Below are positions 11,560-22,069 of a stretch of 64,000 bases of DNA, piece by piece; the stretch's first letter is position 1; the number at the start of each line of letters is the position of its first letter. Origin of the DNA: Odontocerum albicorne. Taxonomy: Eukaryota > Arthropoda > Insecta > Trichoptera > Odontoceridae. Position numbers and translations under genes: made by a program. Location of the stretch: NCBI GenBank assembly GCA_949825065.1, contig OX463859.1, forward strand, positions 27,421,847 to 27,485,846. Direction: 5' to 3'. The notes below the pieces were generated by a model. The model made no database searches and was not told the origin of the DNA. It saw nothing but the letters and a program-made list of their open reading frames with translations.

Positions 11560-12114
11560 AAATTACCATTTAATGGAACTTATAGCTTTTTTCCGACTCA
11601 AAATATACGAGTATCTTGTTCGATTATCACTTCTTTACCCTTCCGCATGGCGTCTAACACTTTCTACAAAATAATTTATTTTTACAAAAGACCTTATATA
11701 GAATTTTCTATAATATTCCAGATTAAAGAGATGATTTAAAGGGTGTTCATTGTTAGATTTAATGTACTTAAGGGATGATTCATCCACCCTAGTAAATTAT
11801 GCTTTTTAATAAGACACCATTTCTCCAGGGAATGGCAATGAATCTCGAAAAGAGATGTATTTTCTACCTCTCAAAATCACACGCCTCAATTTTTTGGGAC
11901 AAGCGAAAATCAATAAACAACCCCTTAGACTTATTTCCTTTCACAAATCGTTTTTTTTTTCCTAAAATAAAGTATGAGGAAAGTAAAATATTAGGTACGT
12001 TTTTTTCTATCAACGACAAACACTTAATTTGTGTAAAAGAATATTCAATACTTTACGATTCAATGAAGCAGACGTAGGTTTCAAGAACTTGAATGAATTT
12101 AAAAAAAAAATTTT
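11560..12114. other. AT-rich DNA, no gene seen
   Basis: A 92-residue open frame (11,799-12,077) has no features I recognise and is probably chance. Confidence 0.4.
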
Positions 12115-12258
12115 TATTGAATTGGATTGAAAAATTGATAGATTTGTTTTTATTAAGTTGAATTAAAAGATTGATAGATTTGTTTTTATTAAGTTGGATT
12201 GAAAGATCGATGGATTTTTTTTATTAAGTTAGATTAAAAGATTGATGGATTTGTTTTT
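12115..12258. repeat. Tandem repeat, about 36-bp unit x4
   Basis: Units TATTAAGTTGAATTAAAAGA... start near 12,115, 12,151, 12,187 and 12,222, with substitutions and one 1-base deletion. Confidence 0.85.
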
Positions 12259-12339
12259 GAATATTGACAATATTTTTTTTACAAATGAAAAAATAAACTA
12301 CAATATTTTTGAAAAGAAAATGAAAACTTGTATCAATTT

Positions 12340-12665
12340 CAGGATCTCGTCATCGTCGTTGCTGGCCCTCGTAATCGAGGATCCCCTCGTCATGCCAACG
12401 TCAATTCAGTTAGAAAGTGTAACTTTTGCCTTAGAGTTGTTATGTTTTTCTCTTATTTTAAATAAGTGAGTTGTTGACACCAGCAAACTTATCAGCCATA
12501 ACACTGTACTGAATCCGATGGCACACCGAAGTGAAACGATCGGAGCACATCGGCATGTTTTGTTCCTTTTTTTAACAATAGATATGACCGAAATCATAGG
12601 TATCCTTATACCTCCGAATGCTCAATGGATAAAAAATGCCTGTGTTAATCGACGGGAATAGTAAA
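12340..12665. repeat. Dispersed repeat X, copy 1
   Basis: About 300 bases align with 58,690-58,985. Shared blocks are GTCGTTGCTGG, CGAGGATCCCCTC, AACGTCAATTC, CACCAGCAAACT, CTGTACTGAATCCGATGG (GGATCC in the other), ATAGATATGACCGAA, ATAGGTA and TTATACCTCCGAA. Class unknown; no coding capacity or clear termini. Confidence 0.8.
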
Positions 12666-12829
12666 GGCTATTACAGCACGAAAGTAGATGGTTGCCGCTC
12701 GGCTTACACCTTTAAATTTCAGGATCATGAACACGAGTCAACAAAGTCAATAGAATACTCAACCATACAATGTACTCGGACAAGATAACATTAAAATCTG
12801 CCAGGATGGTAGTTCACAATTGTATTTTA

Positions 12830-13300
12830 GCCTCAACTTTATTATATAGAAGGGATACGTGAACGTGGAACACAACTGAAAGGAGCAGAATTAATGTTGT
12901 AGAAATACCTGCATTTATGACGCATTTCTACAATAATCTTAGAAATAATACAAAATAAAGTGAAAAGCGATGAACGTGAACTTAAAACTAATGCATTGAG
13001 TAAGATGAAGATAACTCAAATATGGTTATGATTTGGACACGTGGAACGAATGAATAAAAAAAAACGAACAAAACTAATCAATGAAATTGTGTTTGGGTAA
13101 GGTGCATAATATTTTAAAAGAGTGAAATGTAAATTGTCGTAGAAATTGTAGAAACTGTATGGATGTAGAAAAAATTAAAGATGCGTGTCATGATAGGAAA
13201 GTTTTGCAATCTCTTCTTTCTACCTATTTCAGCAGGAAGACGGTGCGATGTTATTTATGTACATAATCGTATGTACGTATTGTAGCACTTTAAATAAGAG
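12830..13300 (+). mobile_element. LINE relic (family A), plus strand
   Basis: Plus-strand pieces, with frameshifts: CILASTLLYRRDT (from a L-Y-G-x-E-T-W block), then LDTWNE and NKKRTKLINEIVFG (GHVERMNKK block), then CMDVEKIKDACHDRKVLQSL and STYFSRKTVRC. This is the same order as the minus-strand relic at 440-1560. Confidence 0.65.
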
Positions 13301-13364
13301 CGGTTCCATCCATGCAAAAAATATTACATGGTGTTGTTTATTGTGTTTAAACCATTAGGTAACT

Positions 13365-13430
13365 AATAACAGATTTAAAAGAAGTGGGCTTAGTATAGAA
13401 CCTTGCTGCACCCCAACCCCTAAATAAAAT
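13365..13430 (-). mobile_element. LINE RT motif B fragment
   Basis: Minus strand LGVGVQQGSILSPLLLNLL matches RT motif B (G-V-P-Q-G-S-I-L-S-P-L-L-F). Only about 20 residues can be followed before stops. Confidence 0.6.
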
Positions 13431-13760
13431 AAAATCTGTTACATGCTGAACAATTCAAATATAAGTTTACATGACAGTAAAAGATAATATTTATATACAT
13501 ACAATATAGTACAATTAAAAAAAAATAAGACTGACGAAAACAAGTCATTTCCAATGAACTCTCTTAAACTTTATGGAGCTGGGTTTGTCATTTATCTTGA
13601 ACCCAATTAACAAGTCTCGTGTCTGTATCTTAACGAGGATATGCAAATACGAAAAAAATACAGTGATGTTTTTTTTACCTATTGCCGATTATTATGCCTT
13701 TTCAGAACTTAGTCACTGAATAATTCTCGACAATATGGCTACGGCAAGTCTTCCGATTAT

Positions 13761-13833
13761 TTGGATATTTTGTTCGAAGACAGTTTGGATATTTTGTTCG
13801 AAAACAGTTTGGATATTTTGTTCGTTGACAGTT
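13761..13833. repeat. Tandem repeat, 24-bp unit x3
   Basis: TTGGATATTTTGTTCG recurs at 13,761, 13,785 and 13,809, each followed by a variant of AAGACAGT. No gene in the surrounding 13,435-14,550. Confidence 0.95.
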
Positions 13834-14551
13834 TAGAAAGGTTCGCTATCACTGAAAGAGCCCTACTAAAAACTACCCTTCAAACAGAGTGGATAGATGA
13901 ATTATTATTTTATTTCTTTATCATAAATTCTTAACTTGATAAGTTATGAATCCTAGTTACGAATATGTACTACCTGACTCAACCATTGACGTTGCGCATT
14001 ACTTTAAATAAATTAACAGCCCCTCTCTTCTGTGTCTTCCATTCAATCATCAACAACATATTTAATCAAAATATAAATAGCCCAAAACCCGTACGATGGT
14101 TGTCGTCAAAGAAAGAATACGAGAATTAAATTTAAAATACAAGAGAGCGAGAGAGGAATACTTGGATTATCTCCGAAAGTAATTCGAAATTTGAATCTCG
14201 GTGGGTCCGTGATACTGAATGAATTTTAAATACCTAGCTAACAAATTTTGAACCGGTGTAAAAGGGGATGTATAAATGATATATATAAACAAATTTTACA
14301 TTTATGAATATATATTTTCATAAATGTAGAATTAGTTTTACTTCCGTGAATATTTCACGGGTTGCAACTAGTAAATCGTTAATGCTAAAAAAATGTTTCT
14401 GGAGGAGATTTATTTAAAAAACAATTATTCTATCGATACCTGATAAGTATCATTCAGTTGCAAGTATCTTATTTGATATTTAGTTTTATTGCACTATTTC
14501 ACAAGAAAAACACTTATCTTAGTGGTTATTTTAATAAGAAAACATATTATT

Positions 14552-14605
14552 TTAATTGTAATTTGTTTAATCAAACACTGTTTATTCCACTTTTGTAACG
14601 GTGTA
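14552..14605 (-). mobile_element. Short PLE 3' terminus
   Basis: AATTTGTTTAATCAAACACT and GTTTATTCCACTTTTGTAACG are the reverse complement of the common PLE end. The rest of the tail is missing. Confidence 0.7.
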
Positions 14606-15176
14606 ACGATGGTCGCTATCTGTGTAGTACGTGTCCTATTAGGACGTGCTGATGATCTTGATATCGACATCGTTATCTTCGTTTTCGCTGATTCTGCGTT
14701 ACTTCTCGTACAGAATCATCAATATAGCGAATTGCTTATTTCTATAAGTCATGATGATCTTGATTTGTTGTCAATAAATATGGACTCAGGAATGCGGATA
14801 TAAATCGATATGTGGACAGCAGGTAAATAAATAACAAAGTCTTGACAGTTGACTGAATGACAATACGAATATATGTTTATTTATCGGAGCGCCGGTCTTT
14901 TATACAAATGGGTGAACCAGTTCGCGTTACATGCTCCGTCTCGCTCTGGCACGTAAATTGGCGGTAGGTTAATTATTTATATTTGGAGATGACTGGACAA
15001 ATCGCGGGTACTATAAAAATAGTAAACATTGTCGCCGTTCTTGACGTGTCGCTATCTATGAATACTTGATCGGTCAATGACCCTGTATGTTTATGATCAA
15101 CAATAATTTAATTTATTTGTGTTTTAACAATTCACTCGTTATTTTGACAATTCATTTAGGTAGGTATACAGGCAGG
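14606..15176. other. No gene recognised
   Basis: Unique-looking sequence, somewhat richer in GC around 14,880-15,060. It might be an old LTR or SINE, but no signature is clear. Confidence 0.35.
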
Positions 15177-15352
15177 TACAACGGTATAACCCTACCGGTT
15201 TTAAGGTGCACACCTCATCTTCAGGTCTTGGTGTGCTCCCCTGAAGATGAGGTGAAAGCTTTGAAACCGGTAAGGTTATACCGTTACAAAAGTGGAATAA
15301 ACAGTGTTTGATAAAACAAATTACAATGTCTTTAAACCTATACAACGTTAAT
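15177..15352. mobile_element. Inverted pair of PLE tails
   Basis: Minus-strand tail (ACGGTATAACCCTACCGG ... CACCTCATCTTCAG, 15,179-15,226) faces a plus-strand tail (15,238-15,352: CCCCTGAAGATGAGGTGAAA, then GAAACCGG, GTTATACCGTTACAAAAG, TGGAATAAACAGTGTTTGAT and on through TTAATGACTTAACTATAAAC). The same arrangement as at 11.3 kb with a shorter left arm. No clear target duplication. Confidence 0.8.
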
Positions 15353-15596
15353 GACTTAACTATAAACGATACATTATTTTTCTTTTCATTATTTTGTGGA
15401 CATGGTTTAACATGGTACATCAGGAGGATTTATAGCTATACAGCAATTTCTGCAAACGATCCTGTTCATCTTAGATACATTAACTTCTTCAGTCCATGAC
15501 AGATTTTACAAAAAGAATATTTAAAAATATTAATTTACATTTAAGGAAAAAAAACCACAAACAAATGACTAATATCTACGAATAATGGTAGATATA

Positions 15597-16758
15597 TACG
15601 AGGCGTATTCAGAAAGTAAGTGTACTGAGGCTTTCACGACCGGATGGATTTTATTTTCGACATGTTGGCTACACTTCCGTGTAGCCTGATCCTTCCCCAA
15701 CGCAACGAGACCGGTTCGAGGTCAGTACGTTGAGAAATGTCGACGCGACAACACGTTTCGTGAAAAATGTAAATCCAATCTCCCGCCAAGTGCGAAATAC
15801 GCGGCGTCATCCGTTATCTCGTTTGGAAGGGAAAACCTCCGGTTGAGGTTTATAATGAGGTTGTAGGGAGTACCCACGTCCCTAAATATTGTTAACATGC
15901 AGGGTCAATAACCGATGAATCAACCTCTGGATATGTACAATTGTCACATACCAGAAACGTCAACACTGTTTACACGCAAATAATATTTACATCGCATTCC
16001 AAGGTAGAAAGAGAACATATCACGCCGTCTCGCCGTTTCGACAATAAATATCCTACCCACTGTAGTATCCGCAGCGCTTGCGACCACCTCAACACGCGCA
16101 GAAGTGAGATCGAGATATACCTCGGACGCATTCACGCGTCCCGTTCTGAAATTCTATATATACCTACTTATCGTTGAATAAAGAGCACTTGTTATTATTC
16201 ACTTGACCATTCATCGCTGTTTTATTATTTATCGATTATTCACTCTTACTTTTACCGCATTCCTGAATCAACGTATTTTATTTTGAATATAAACAAATCA
16301 AAATCATCACGACGTATCAAATTAAGCATCCCGCTAAAAGGTGAAAACTGCATATGGTGATAAAGCTATGAATCGTACGAGTGTGTACAAGTGGTGTCGC
16401 GAGTTTAAAAACGGTCGTACGTCTGTGCATGATGATCAGAGGAGCGGAAGACCTTCAATTGTGACTGACGAAATTGACGAAATTGTGTTGGGACTGTCAA
16501 GGCATAATTTTAATTGAATATATGCCTCAAGGGGAGACCATCAACTCTGCAAGATACTGTGAGACCCTTCGAGGGAAACTACTTCGAGGAAGGCATCAAA
16601 AAGTTGATACTCTGCTTCACCACCTGCATTGAAAGGAATGGCAACTGGGTCGAAAAGTAGCTTACATGTACTACGGTAACCACGTAATTTTTTTGTTTAA
16701 ATAAAAAAAATTGTAACTACAAAAATTCAGTACACTTACTTTCTGGACTTACCTAGTA
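15597..16758 (+). mobile_element. Internally deleted mariner with nested LTR
   Basis: Terminal inverted repeats of about 32 bases bound the element and share CAGAAAGTAAGTGTACTGA, with TA at both outer edges. The coding remnant reads GVIRYLVWKGKPPVEVYNE, is interrupted by a 477-bp LTR, then resumes VKTAYGDKAMNRTSVYKWCR, EFKNGRTSVHDDQRSGRPS (mariner helix-turn-helix region). It then jumps to GIILIEYMPQGETINSARYC and ETLRGK. The true C-terminus, GIKKLILCFTTCIERNGNWV then EK and a stop, follows. The first catalytic Asp region and much of the catalytic core are deleted. Without the LTR the element is only about 680 bp, so it could move only with help from another copy. Confidence 0.9.
15862..16338 (+). 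mobile_element. Solo LTR nested in mariner
   Basis: The 477-bp insert splits the mariner frame between E and V codons and is flanked by the 4-bp repeat AGGT (15,858-15,861 and 16,339-16,342). It starts TGTAGGG and ends CGCTAAA. A TATATATACC block (about 16,155) and GAATAAAGAGC (about 16,176) look like promoter and polyadenylation sites in plus orientation. The size and 4-bp duplication suggest a Gypsy-type LTR. No internal retrotransposon region is present. Confidence 0.8.
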
Positions 16759-16824
16759 TTAAAGGAATTCGCTCAAGGATAAAGGAGATAAGAAATGAAA
16801 AAATATGATTAAGGGATATTTAGA

Positions 16825-16925
16825 GCTATATAATGTTGGTTGGAAGAGATTGCCGCCTGGCAATAAACCCGTCAGATTGTATTTACAATAAAAGTGTTAA
16901 ATAAAAATAAAAATAAAATAAAAGT
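16825..16925 (+). mobile_element. SINE 3' domain with A-rich tail
   Basis: TTGGTTGGAAGAGATTGCCG, then GGCAATAAACCCGTCAGATT, GTATTTACAATAAAAGTGTT and an (AAATAA)n tail. The same domain ends the full SINEs at 60.6 and 63.3 kb. The tRNA-like head is absent here. Confidence 0.65.
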
Positions 16926-17847
16926 ATTTTTGTTTTTCTCTCAAATGTAAAAAAATAAAGATGGTTCACAACTGATAAATCTTATAACTACGTTCCACAG
17001 TCGTTATGACTGAACCATAATTCGAAACGTAATGTTATTTTTTGGTATGCGAAGGAGTCTCTCATCGCTTGATCGAAGAAAACGTTTATGTTCTGAAAGA
17101 AAGTGAAATGTTTCGCAAATATATGAAAGAGAATCGGGATTGTTAAGCGCTAAAAATAATGTTAACTATTAAAATTTCCTATTTTTTTTTTTTATTTGAA
17201 CATTTTTAATTTTTTTATTATTTATTAAAAAGTTCAAGAATAATATTACAAAGTACTCTTAGTAAAATAGAATATTTTTTCAATTATTATAAAGACCAAA
17301 GAACAAAAAGTATTTAGATTGTTTGGATGTTTGGTGTTTTCAACTATTATTTACGAATTCCCGGTATTTCAATTATTATAACGATATTCCAGCTATTTGA
17401 CTTCTAAACTTGACCTCTAAAGTAAAGGTGTATTTTTAATTCCAAAAAAATTCAAGAAGAAAGTGTCTCAAAGAATGTCAGACAGGCAATCTGATAAATC
17501 CTTAAGACGTCTTCTGATAGAGGGAAAAAAAAGCTTTGTTTTTTGAAACTGTATAAGATTGTTTTGAAAAATGTGTCAAGTTACTGTTTATCGGTAAGAG
17601 ATAAAAAATCCATTTGTCTTCAAGATTTTCAGCATCTTATTTTTGTTAAAACAAGATGCCTCTGAAGCAAGCTGTTCGCTTCGACCGTTTTTTTAAATGA
17701 ACATTTCTTCACGCATACATAATTCCATGAAGAGTCAATTCAACGCAACAAAACAAACTTAAATGTACTTTTAGATATTCTTCTCATCTATGTTACCACT
17801 ATTCCGAATTAATGATACAGACAATTTAAAGAGCGTGACTAGTAAAT
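16926..17847. other. AT-rich DNA, no gene seen
   Basis: No coding sequence or repeat recognised. Confidence 0.4.
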
Positions 17848-17852
17848 AGTAC

Positions 17853-18223
17853 TGTAGCGACCGTGCGTGCGGTCACTGAACCCACTGAGGCGCCCCTTAG
17901 CCGCTCGGTCATTGAACTCGCACTGTAGGGAATGCGAGACGGCACCGGGCGAAGGTCGCCCGCGCGGTCATTGAACTCACTAGTAGCGGAGAGCGAGAAA
18001 CCGATATATCGCTTGCCTCTCCTGCAGACCGTAGTATGAAATGTATATAGTACGCGCAACAATAACCATGTGTCCAGCAAAGCGAGACAACGACATGTTC
18101 TGCGCCGTTCTATACATTATAAATACAGACGCTTACAATAAACTTTATCTCTTTACTTATCTCGATCTCGACGACTTTTATTCAAACAACCTCATCCTTC
18201 TATGCGAAACACAAGTCCCTAAA
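17853..18223 (+). mobile_element. Solo LTR, 371 bp
   Basis: Begins TGTAGCGACC and ends GTCCCTAAA, flanked by GTAC (17,849-17,852 and 18,224-18,227). The match extends to AGTAC if the last A is counted in the duplication. Three related GCGGTCACTGAACCCAC-type segments occupy the GC-rich first half. TTATAAATAC (about 18,118) and CAATAAACTT (about 18,136) are the likely TATA and polyA signals. Clearly homologous to the LTR at 54,669-55,058. No second LTR or internal region nearby, so it is a recombination product. Confidence 0.85.
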
Positions 18224-18269
18224 GTACTATATTCAGCCCCACTAATTGAACATTTGGGTTTAAAAATAC

Positions 18270-18485
18270 TGGGATAGACATGAAACTCGAGGTTCATCAA
18301 TGAACATGTTCACATCACTACTGTACATAAAAAAGTTACAACACTAGCGCACATACTCGGCATGTGCGAGTTTTGTTAGCAGGGAAACTATTTTATTTTA
18401 CTTTTTTTGATACTATCGAGAATCGAACATGAAACCTCTGGGTGAAAATTAAGCGTCTTATCAACTACACCACGGAGATTGTCAC
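18270..18485 (-). mobile_element. tRNA-derived SINE
   Basis: Minus-strand head: TCTCCGTGGTGTAGTTGATA then AGACGCTTAA (box A region) and GGTTTCATGTTCGATTCTCG (box B region). A body follows containing AACTCGCACATGCCGAG and ending near GAACCTCGAGTTTCATG. A similar head and body occurs at 58,505-58,680. It lacks a paired acceptor stem, so it is not a tRNA gene. Confidence 0.75.
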
Positions 18486-18724
18486 TTAGAGGATATTTAG
18501 ACGACTTGATATGAGATTTCAAAACAATTTAATACCAGAATATGTATATACTAAAAAATAATGTTACTAATCATTCAACAGAGCAATTTATGTGGCACAT
18601 TTTTTTTATATTATAATTAATTTTATACATTTTCTATTCAAATGAAGAAATAAAACATTTAATGTTACAATTTTTTTAATACACAAAAAGTTCAATTTCT
18701 TTTAGAGAGATTTTCATAAAAAAT

Positions 18725-18870
18725 GTAAGTTTTTGTAATAGATTACACTTTTATTGCAAACAGCACAACCTGGTCAATTTATTGGTCATATCCAACCATC
18801 CAGAAAAAATGTTATCGAAGCCTTTAATGAAAACCAGACTGGGAGCATATTAAAAATCTTATATGGAATC
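18725..18870 (-). mobile_element. SINE 3' domain relic
   Basis: Reverse complement gives GGTTGGATATGACCAATAAA, CCAGGTTGTGCTG and TTGCAATAAAAGTGTAATC, aligned with the 3' domain of the 60.6-kb SINE. The part nearer 18,830 keeps the CCAGTCTGGTTTTCATTAAA-type sequence. Confidence 0.6.
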
Positions 18871-19034
18871 AATAATTTATTTATTAATAAATATTATAAA
18901 AATATACATAAATTGGTTTTTTGTTATACTGTCATCATATTTCTTTTATATTATTTATTTCAAGATTTTGAAAAAAAAATTCAATATTTTTTTTACTTGA
19001 CGAACTATGCTGAAATTCGATTACATGTCAATAA

Positions 19035-19612
19035 TTCTTCTTCTTCTTCTTCCTAGTGTTATCTCAGGTCCTCTCAACGTTGACTATCACCTGAGAGTAA
19101 GCATATTTGTCCCCGACAGCCCGAAAAAGATCCCCAACGCTCCTTATACCAGTCTAATCCCGTTTATTGGGGAGCCAGGAGATTTTTCTCTTGCCAACAC
19201 CTCTTTAACCTTCTATTTTGCCTTGGATGATCAGGTGCAGTAATTTGTACTTTGCTCCTCTAAGTACATGACCCAAATAGGACACCTTTCGGATTTTTAT
19301 ATTATTCAGCAACTCTCTATCAACTTTGGCTGTTTGAAGAACCCTTGTGTTGCTGACCATATCTGTCCAGGATATCCGTAGCATTCTCCGGTGTATCCAC
19401 ATTTCGAATGCTTCCAGTCAGTTAATAAGACCAACTTTGAAGTTCCATGATTCCACTCCATATAATAACACTGACCAAACGTAGCATTTAACTAACCGTT
19501 GTCGAAGTTTCAAGTTTAGATTATCATCGCAGAATACGCTTCTCATTTTATTTAAAGCCGCACGAAGTGTTTTAATTCTGCATTTGACTTCGGTTTCTGG
19601 GTCGAGGTTTTA
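19035..19612 (-). mobile_element. LINE (family E) C-terminal copy
   Basis: Minus-strand reading: CRIKTLRAALNKMRSVFCD, NLKLRQRLVKCYVWSV, MESWNFKVGLIN, then MWIHRRMLRISWTDMVSNTR, VLQTAKVDRELLNNIKIRKV, SYLGHVLRGAKYKLLHLIIQ, and TGIRSVGDLFRAVGDKYAYS. The 3' end is the (GAA)n-like tail at 19,035-19,050. Several stops. The same family as 7.1 kb and 61.9-62.5 kb. A family in which YLGHVLR replaces WFGHVxR. Confidence 0.85.
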
Positions 19613-20437
19613 AATAATTAATTCAACGCTAATAAACAACAAAAAAAATATTTCGTGAAGACACTGTCAGTTTTGCGTAGAAACGACTGCGAAGAAATGT
19701 TGAAGAGGATCAGCTTTAAAAGAACATGGACGACTTTTCTTTATCTCGTTAAATTCTCGTTAAATTGTTGAAAACTCGTGCTAAGAGTAGTGTTTCTAAA
19801 TTATCATTTTGCTAACAACATGGGCAAGGTGAAATGGTGATTTTAGTTGGCCTAACTTAGTCCTTCGTAAATATCACAAAACTTTTTAAGTATTTCAATC
19901 AAAAGTTTCTCATAAAGATATTTTCATTATCAAGCTTAGCAAAAAAAAAACGTTAATTTATTTATGTATTTACAATGTTTTATTTTAAAGTAGACTGAGG
20001 AAAACGTGGCTGAAATAAGTGGACCAGATTGTGAAGCGAAAGTATGAATAAAAGAGGATTATGCATGAAGAGATATATGATTGTGGAGGAGGCGAAAGTT
20101 TTTGTTTAGAAGATTTGTTATCTCTGTTTACCCAGCAAGAGATACAGTGTGATGACACATATGTTTACATATATACCATCATGCCTGATTGCACATGCTT
20201 GAGAGGATTTTTGGGATGATATTTCAAATATATAAGTTCCATGACTCAATAAATAGATTGAAAATCGACTTTTTTGGATAAACTTATATTTGTATGAACT
20301 ATATCTGGACCAAAAGACATATAACTTTTGTAGTACTGTGGTTATAATTGACCCAATAATTTCTGAAGGGATCTCCATTCAGTTCAGTTCAATTCCACCA
20401 AAACAAAGTGACGTCGGGCTTTCCTTCATCACTAAAT
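19613..20437. other. AT-rich DNA with one LINE scrap
   Basis: Mostly unrecognised. About 19,985-20,110 (plus) looks like a degraded family A LINE tail similar to 10,230-10,340 (GAAGAGATATATGATTG versus GAAGAGATGTATGAATG). Confidence 0.4.
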
Positions 20438-20594
20438 GAATGGTTGAATTAAAATAGGCACTAAGTACCAAAAAAAAAAACAATAACAACTAAGTATGCA
20501 GTTTCATTATATATGACATATAGAACGAAACTGCAAACTTAGTTTTTTTTTGTTTTTTTTTTTGTTCTTAGTGCCTATTTTAATTCAACCATTC
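20438..20594. mobile_element. Fold-back (palindromic) element, 157 bp
   Basis: Perfect 28-base inverted arms (GAATGGTTGAATTAAAATAG then GCACTAAG at the left, its complement at 20,567-20,594). An inner imperfect pair (AAGTATGCAGTTTC / GAAACTGCAAACTT) makes the whole unit a near-complete hairpin. AAAT flanks both sides. It sits inside a small tandem of CTTTCCTTCATCACTAAATG units (20,412-20,692), one on each side, so the element probably landed in an existing repeat. No coding capacity. Confidence 0.8.
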
Positions 20595-20974
20595 AAATGC
20601 CATCGGGCTTTCCTTCATCACTAAATGAAGTCGAGTTGGCCTTCATCATTAAATGACGTCACGCTTTCCTTGTCACTGAGTGACGTCGCACTTATAGTAA
20701 ATAAAGTATGTTTCTATTTTCTACTGTAGATCGTACTAGATTCATAATTATATAATAAATACAAATTTGATACAAATATTTATGGCCAAACTTTGCAACA
20801 ATATTATGCGATTGAGTTGTACCAATTTGAACATTTATATTAAATAAAATATAAACAGACTTTCTATTTTCCATTCTGATATTTTAAACACATAAAACTT
20901 TTGAAAAAAAATATTGGTGTATCAGTATGTTTTATGTTCCATCGTAAATGGAATTTCCGTCTTATTGTTTGTTT

Positions 20975-21406
20975 GGTAAGTAAGTAATTCGATGCATCCG
21001 GCTCAAGTTTGGTAAGTAGGCAATTCGATGCCTCCGGCTCAAGTTTGGTAAGTAAACAATTCGAGGCCTCCGGCTCAAGTTTGGTAAGTAGGCAATTCGA
21101 TGCCTCCGGCTCAAGTTTGGTAAGTAGGCAATTCGATGCCTCCGGCTCAAGTTTGGTAAGTAAACAATTCGAGGCCTCCGGCTCAAGTTTGGTAAGTAAA
21201 CAATTCGAGGCCTCCGGCTCAAGTTTGGTAAGTAGGCAATTCGATGCCTCCGGCTCAAGTTTGGTAAGTAAACAATTCGAGGCCTCCGGCTCAAGTTTGG
21301 TAAGTAAACAATTCGAGGCCTCCGGCTCAAGTTTGGTAAGTAAACAATTCGAGGCCTCCGGCTCAAGTTTGGTAAGTAAGCAATTCGATGCCTCCGGCTC
21401 AAGTTT
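20975..21406. repeat. Minisatellite, 36-bp unit x12
   Basis: Units begin GGTAAGTA every 36 bases from 20,975. Two main variants alternate irregularly: one with AGGCAATTCGATGCC, the other with AAACAATTCGAGGCC. Open frames on both strands across the array arise because 36 is a multiple of 3 and the unit lacks stops. Each unit contains GGTAAGT, a strong splice-donor match. Confidence 0.97.
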
Positions 21407-21827
21407 TGAGCATCCGTTTTTATTTTTATATGTAATTCCAACTATATTAACTTTCTTAATTCTGTGATTACTTATATATGTTTAAAAGGAAAAAAAAATG
21501 CTTTTTAATATCCATTCAAGATCTCATTACAAGTTTCTTATTTACAAATTTGATTTAATATATAACGTTCTTCGAATAATCAAATAGAATTGATTGAACA
21601 AATTGCAGAAAAAAATCAAGCATATTTTTATTTCATTTCATTTGAAGTAGGGTCGGGATTATAAGGCAATAGATCATGAGTGTTTCGGCTGTCCTTTACT
21701 TGACAGATTTAATTCACTTAATATCATTTCTTTTCGATGTCCAGTAAATGTAGTGTTTTTCTTTCTATCGAGAACTTTACAGACTGTCAAATTTTGAAAG
21801 TTTAATCAACTAAAGCTTGAAATGTCC

Positions 21828-22069
21828 TTAACCCTTGTAATCCCAGCATATTTTGGCAAAAAAACAGAAGTTTATATTTTATTTTTTATCTCAGTTAATA
21901 TTTAGTTTTAAATAAATTATTTTAAAAGTGAATGATTCTCAAAGTTTAAAAAAATATATATCCTACATAAAAACTTGTATGAAAACTGAGGCCGATGATA
22001 GGCCCCGTGGGATTTTTTCAATAAACCAATTGGGGCCGATGATCAATCCCGTGGGAGTAAAAGGGTTAA
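21828..22069. mobile_element. piggyBac-type MITE, 234 bp
   Basis: The termini are TTAACCCTTGTAATCCCA at the left and its near complement TGGGAGTAAAAGGGTTAA at the right: CCC-starting inverted ends with TTAA target sites, the hallmark of piggyBac. The interior has no coding sequence, but GGCCGATGAT...CCCGTGGGA is duplicated near the right end. Its ends differ from the transposon at 55.7-58.2 kb, so another transposase must have moved it. Confidence 0.8.

Noticed and set aside
20975..21406. CRISPR-like array
   Set aside because: Units are contiguous with no unique spacers, and the genome is eukaryotic. It is a minisatellite.
20962..21467. Two overlapping repeat-protein frames of about 150 codons
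   Set aside because: Produced by the 36-bp array on both strands; no start context or domain supports a gene.
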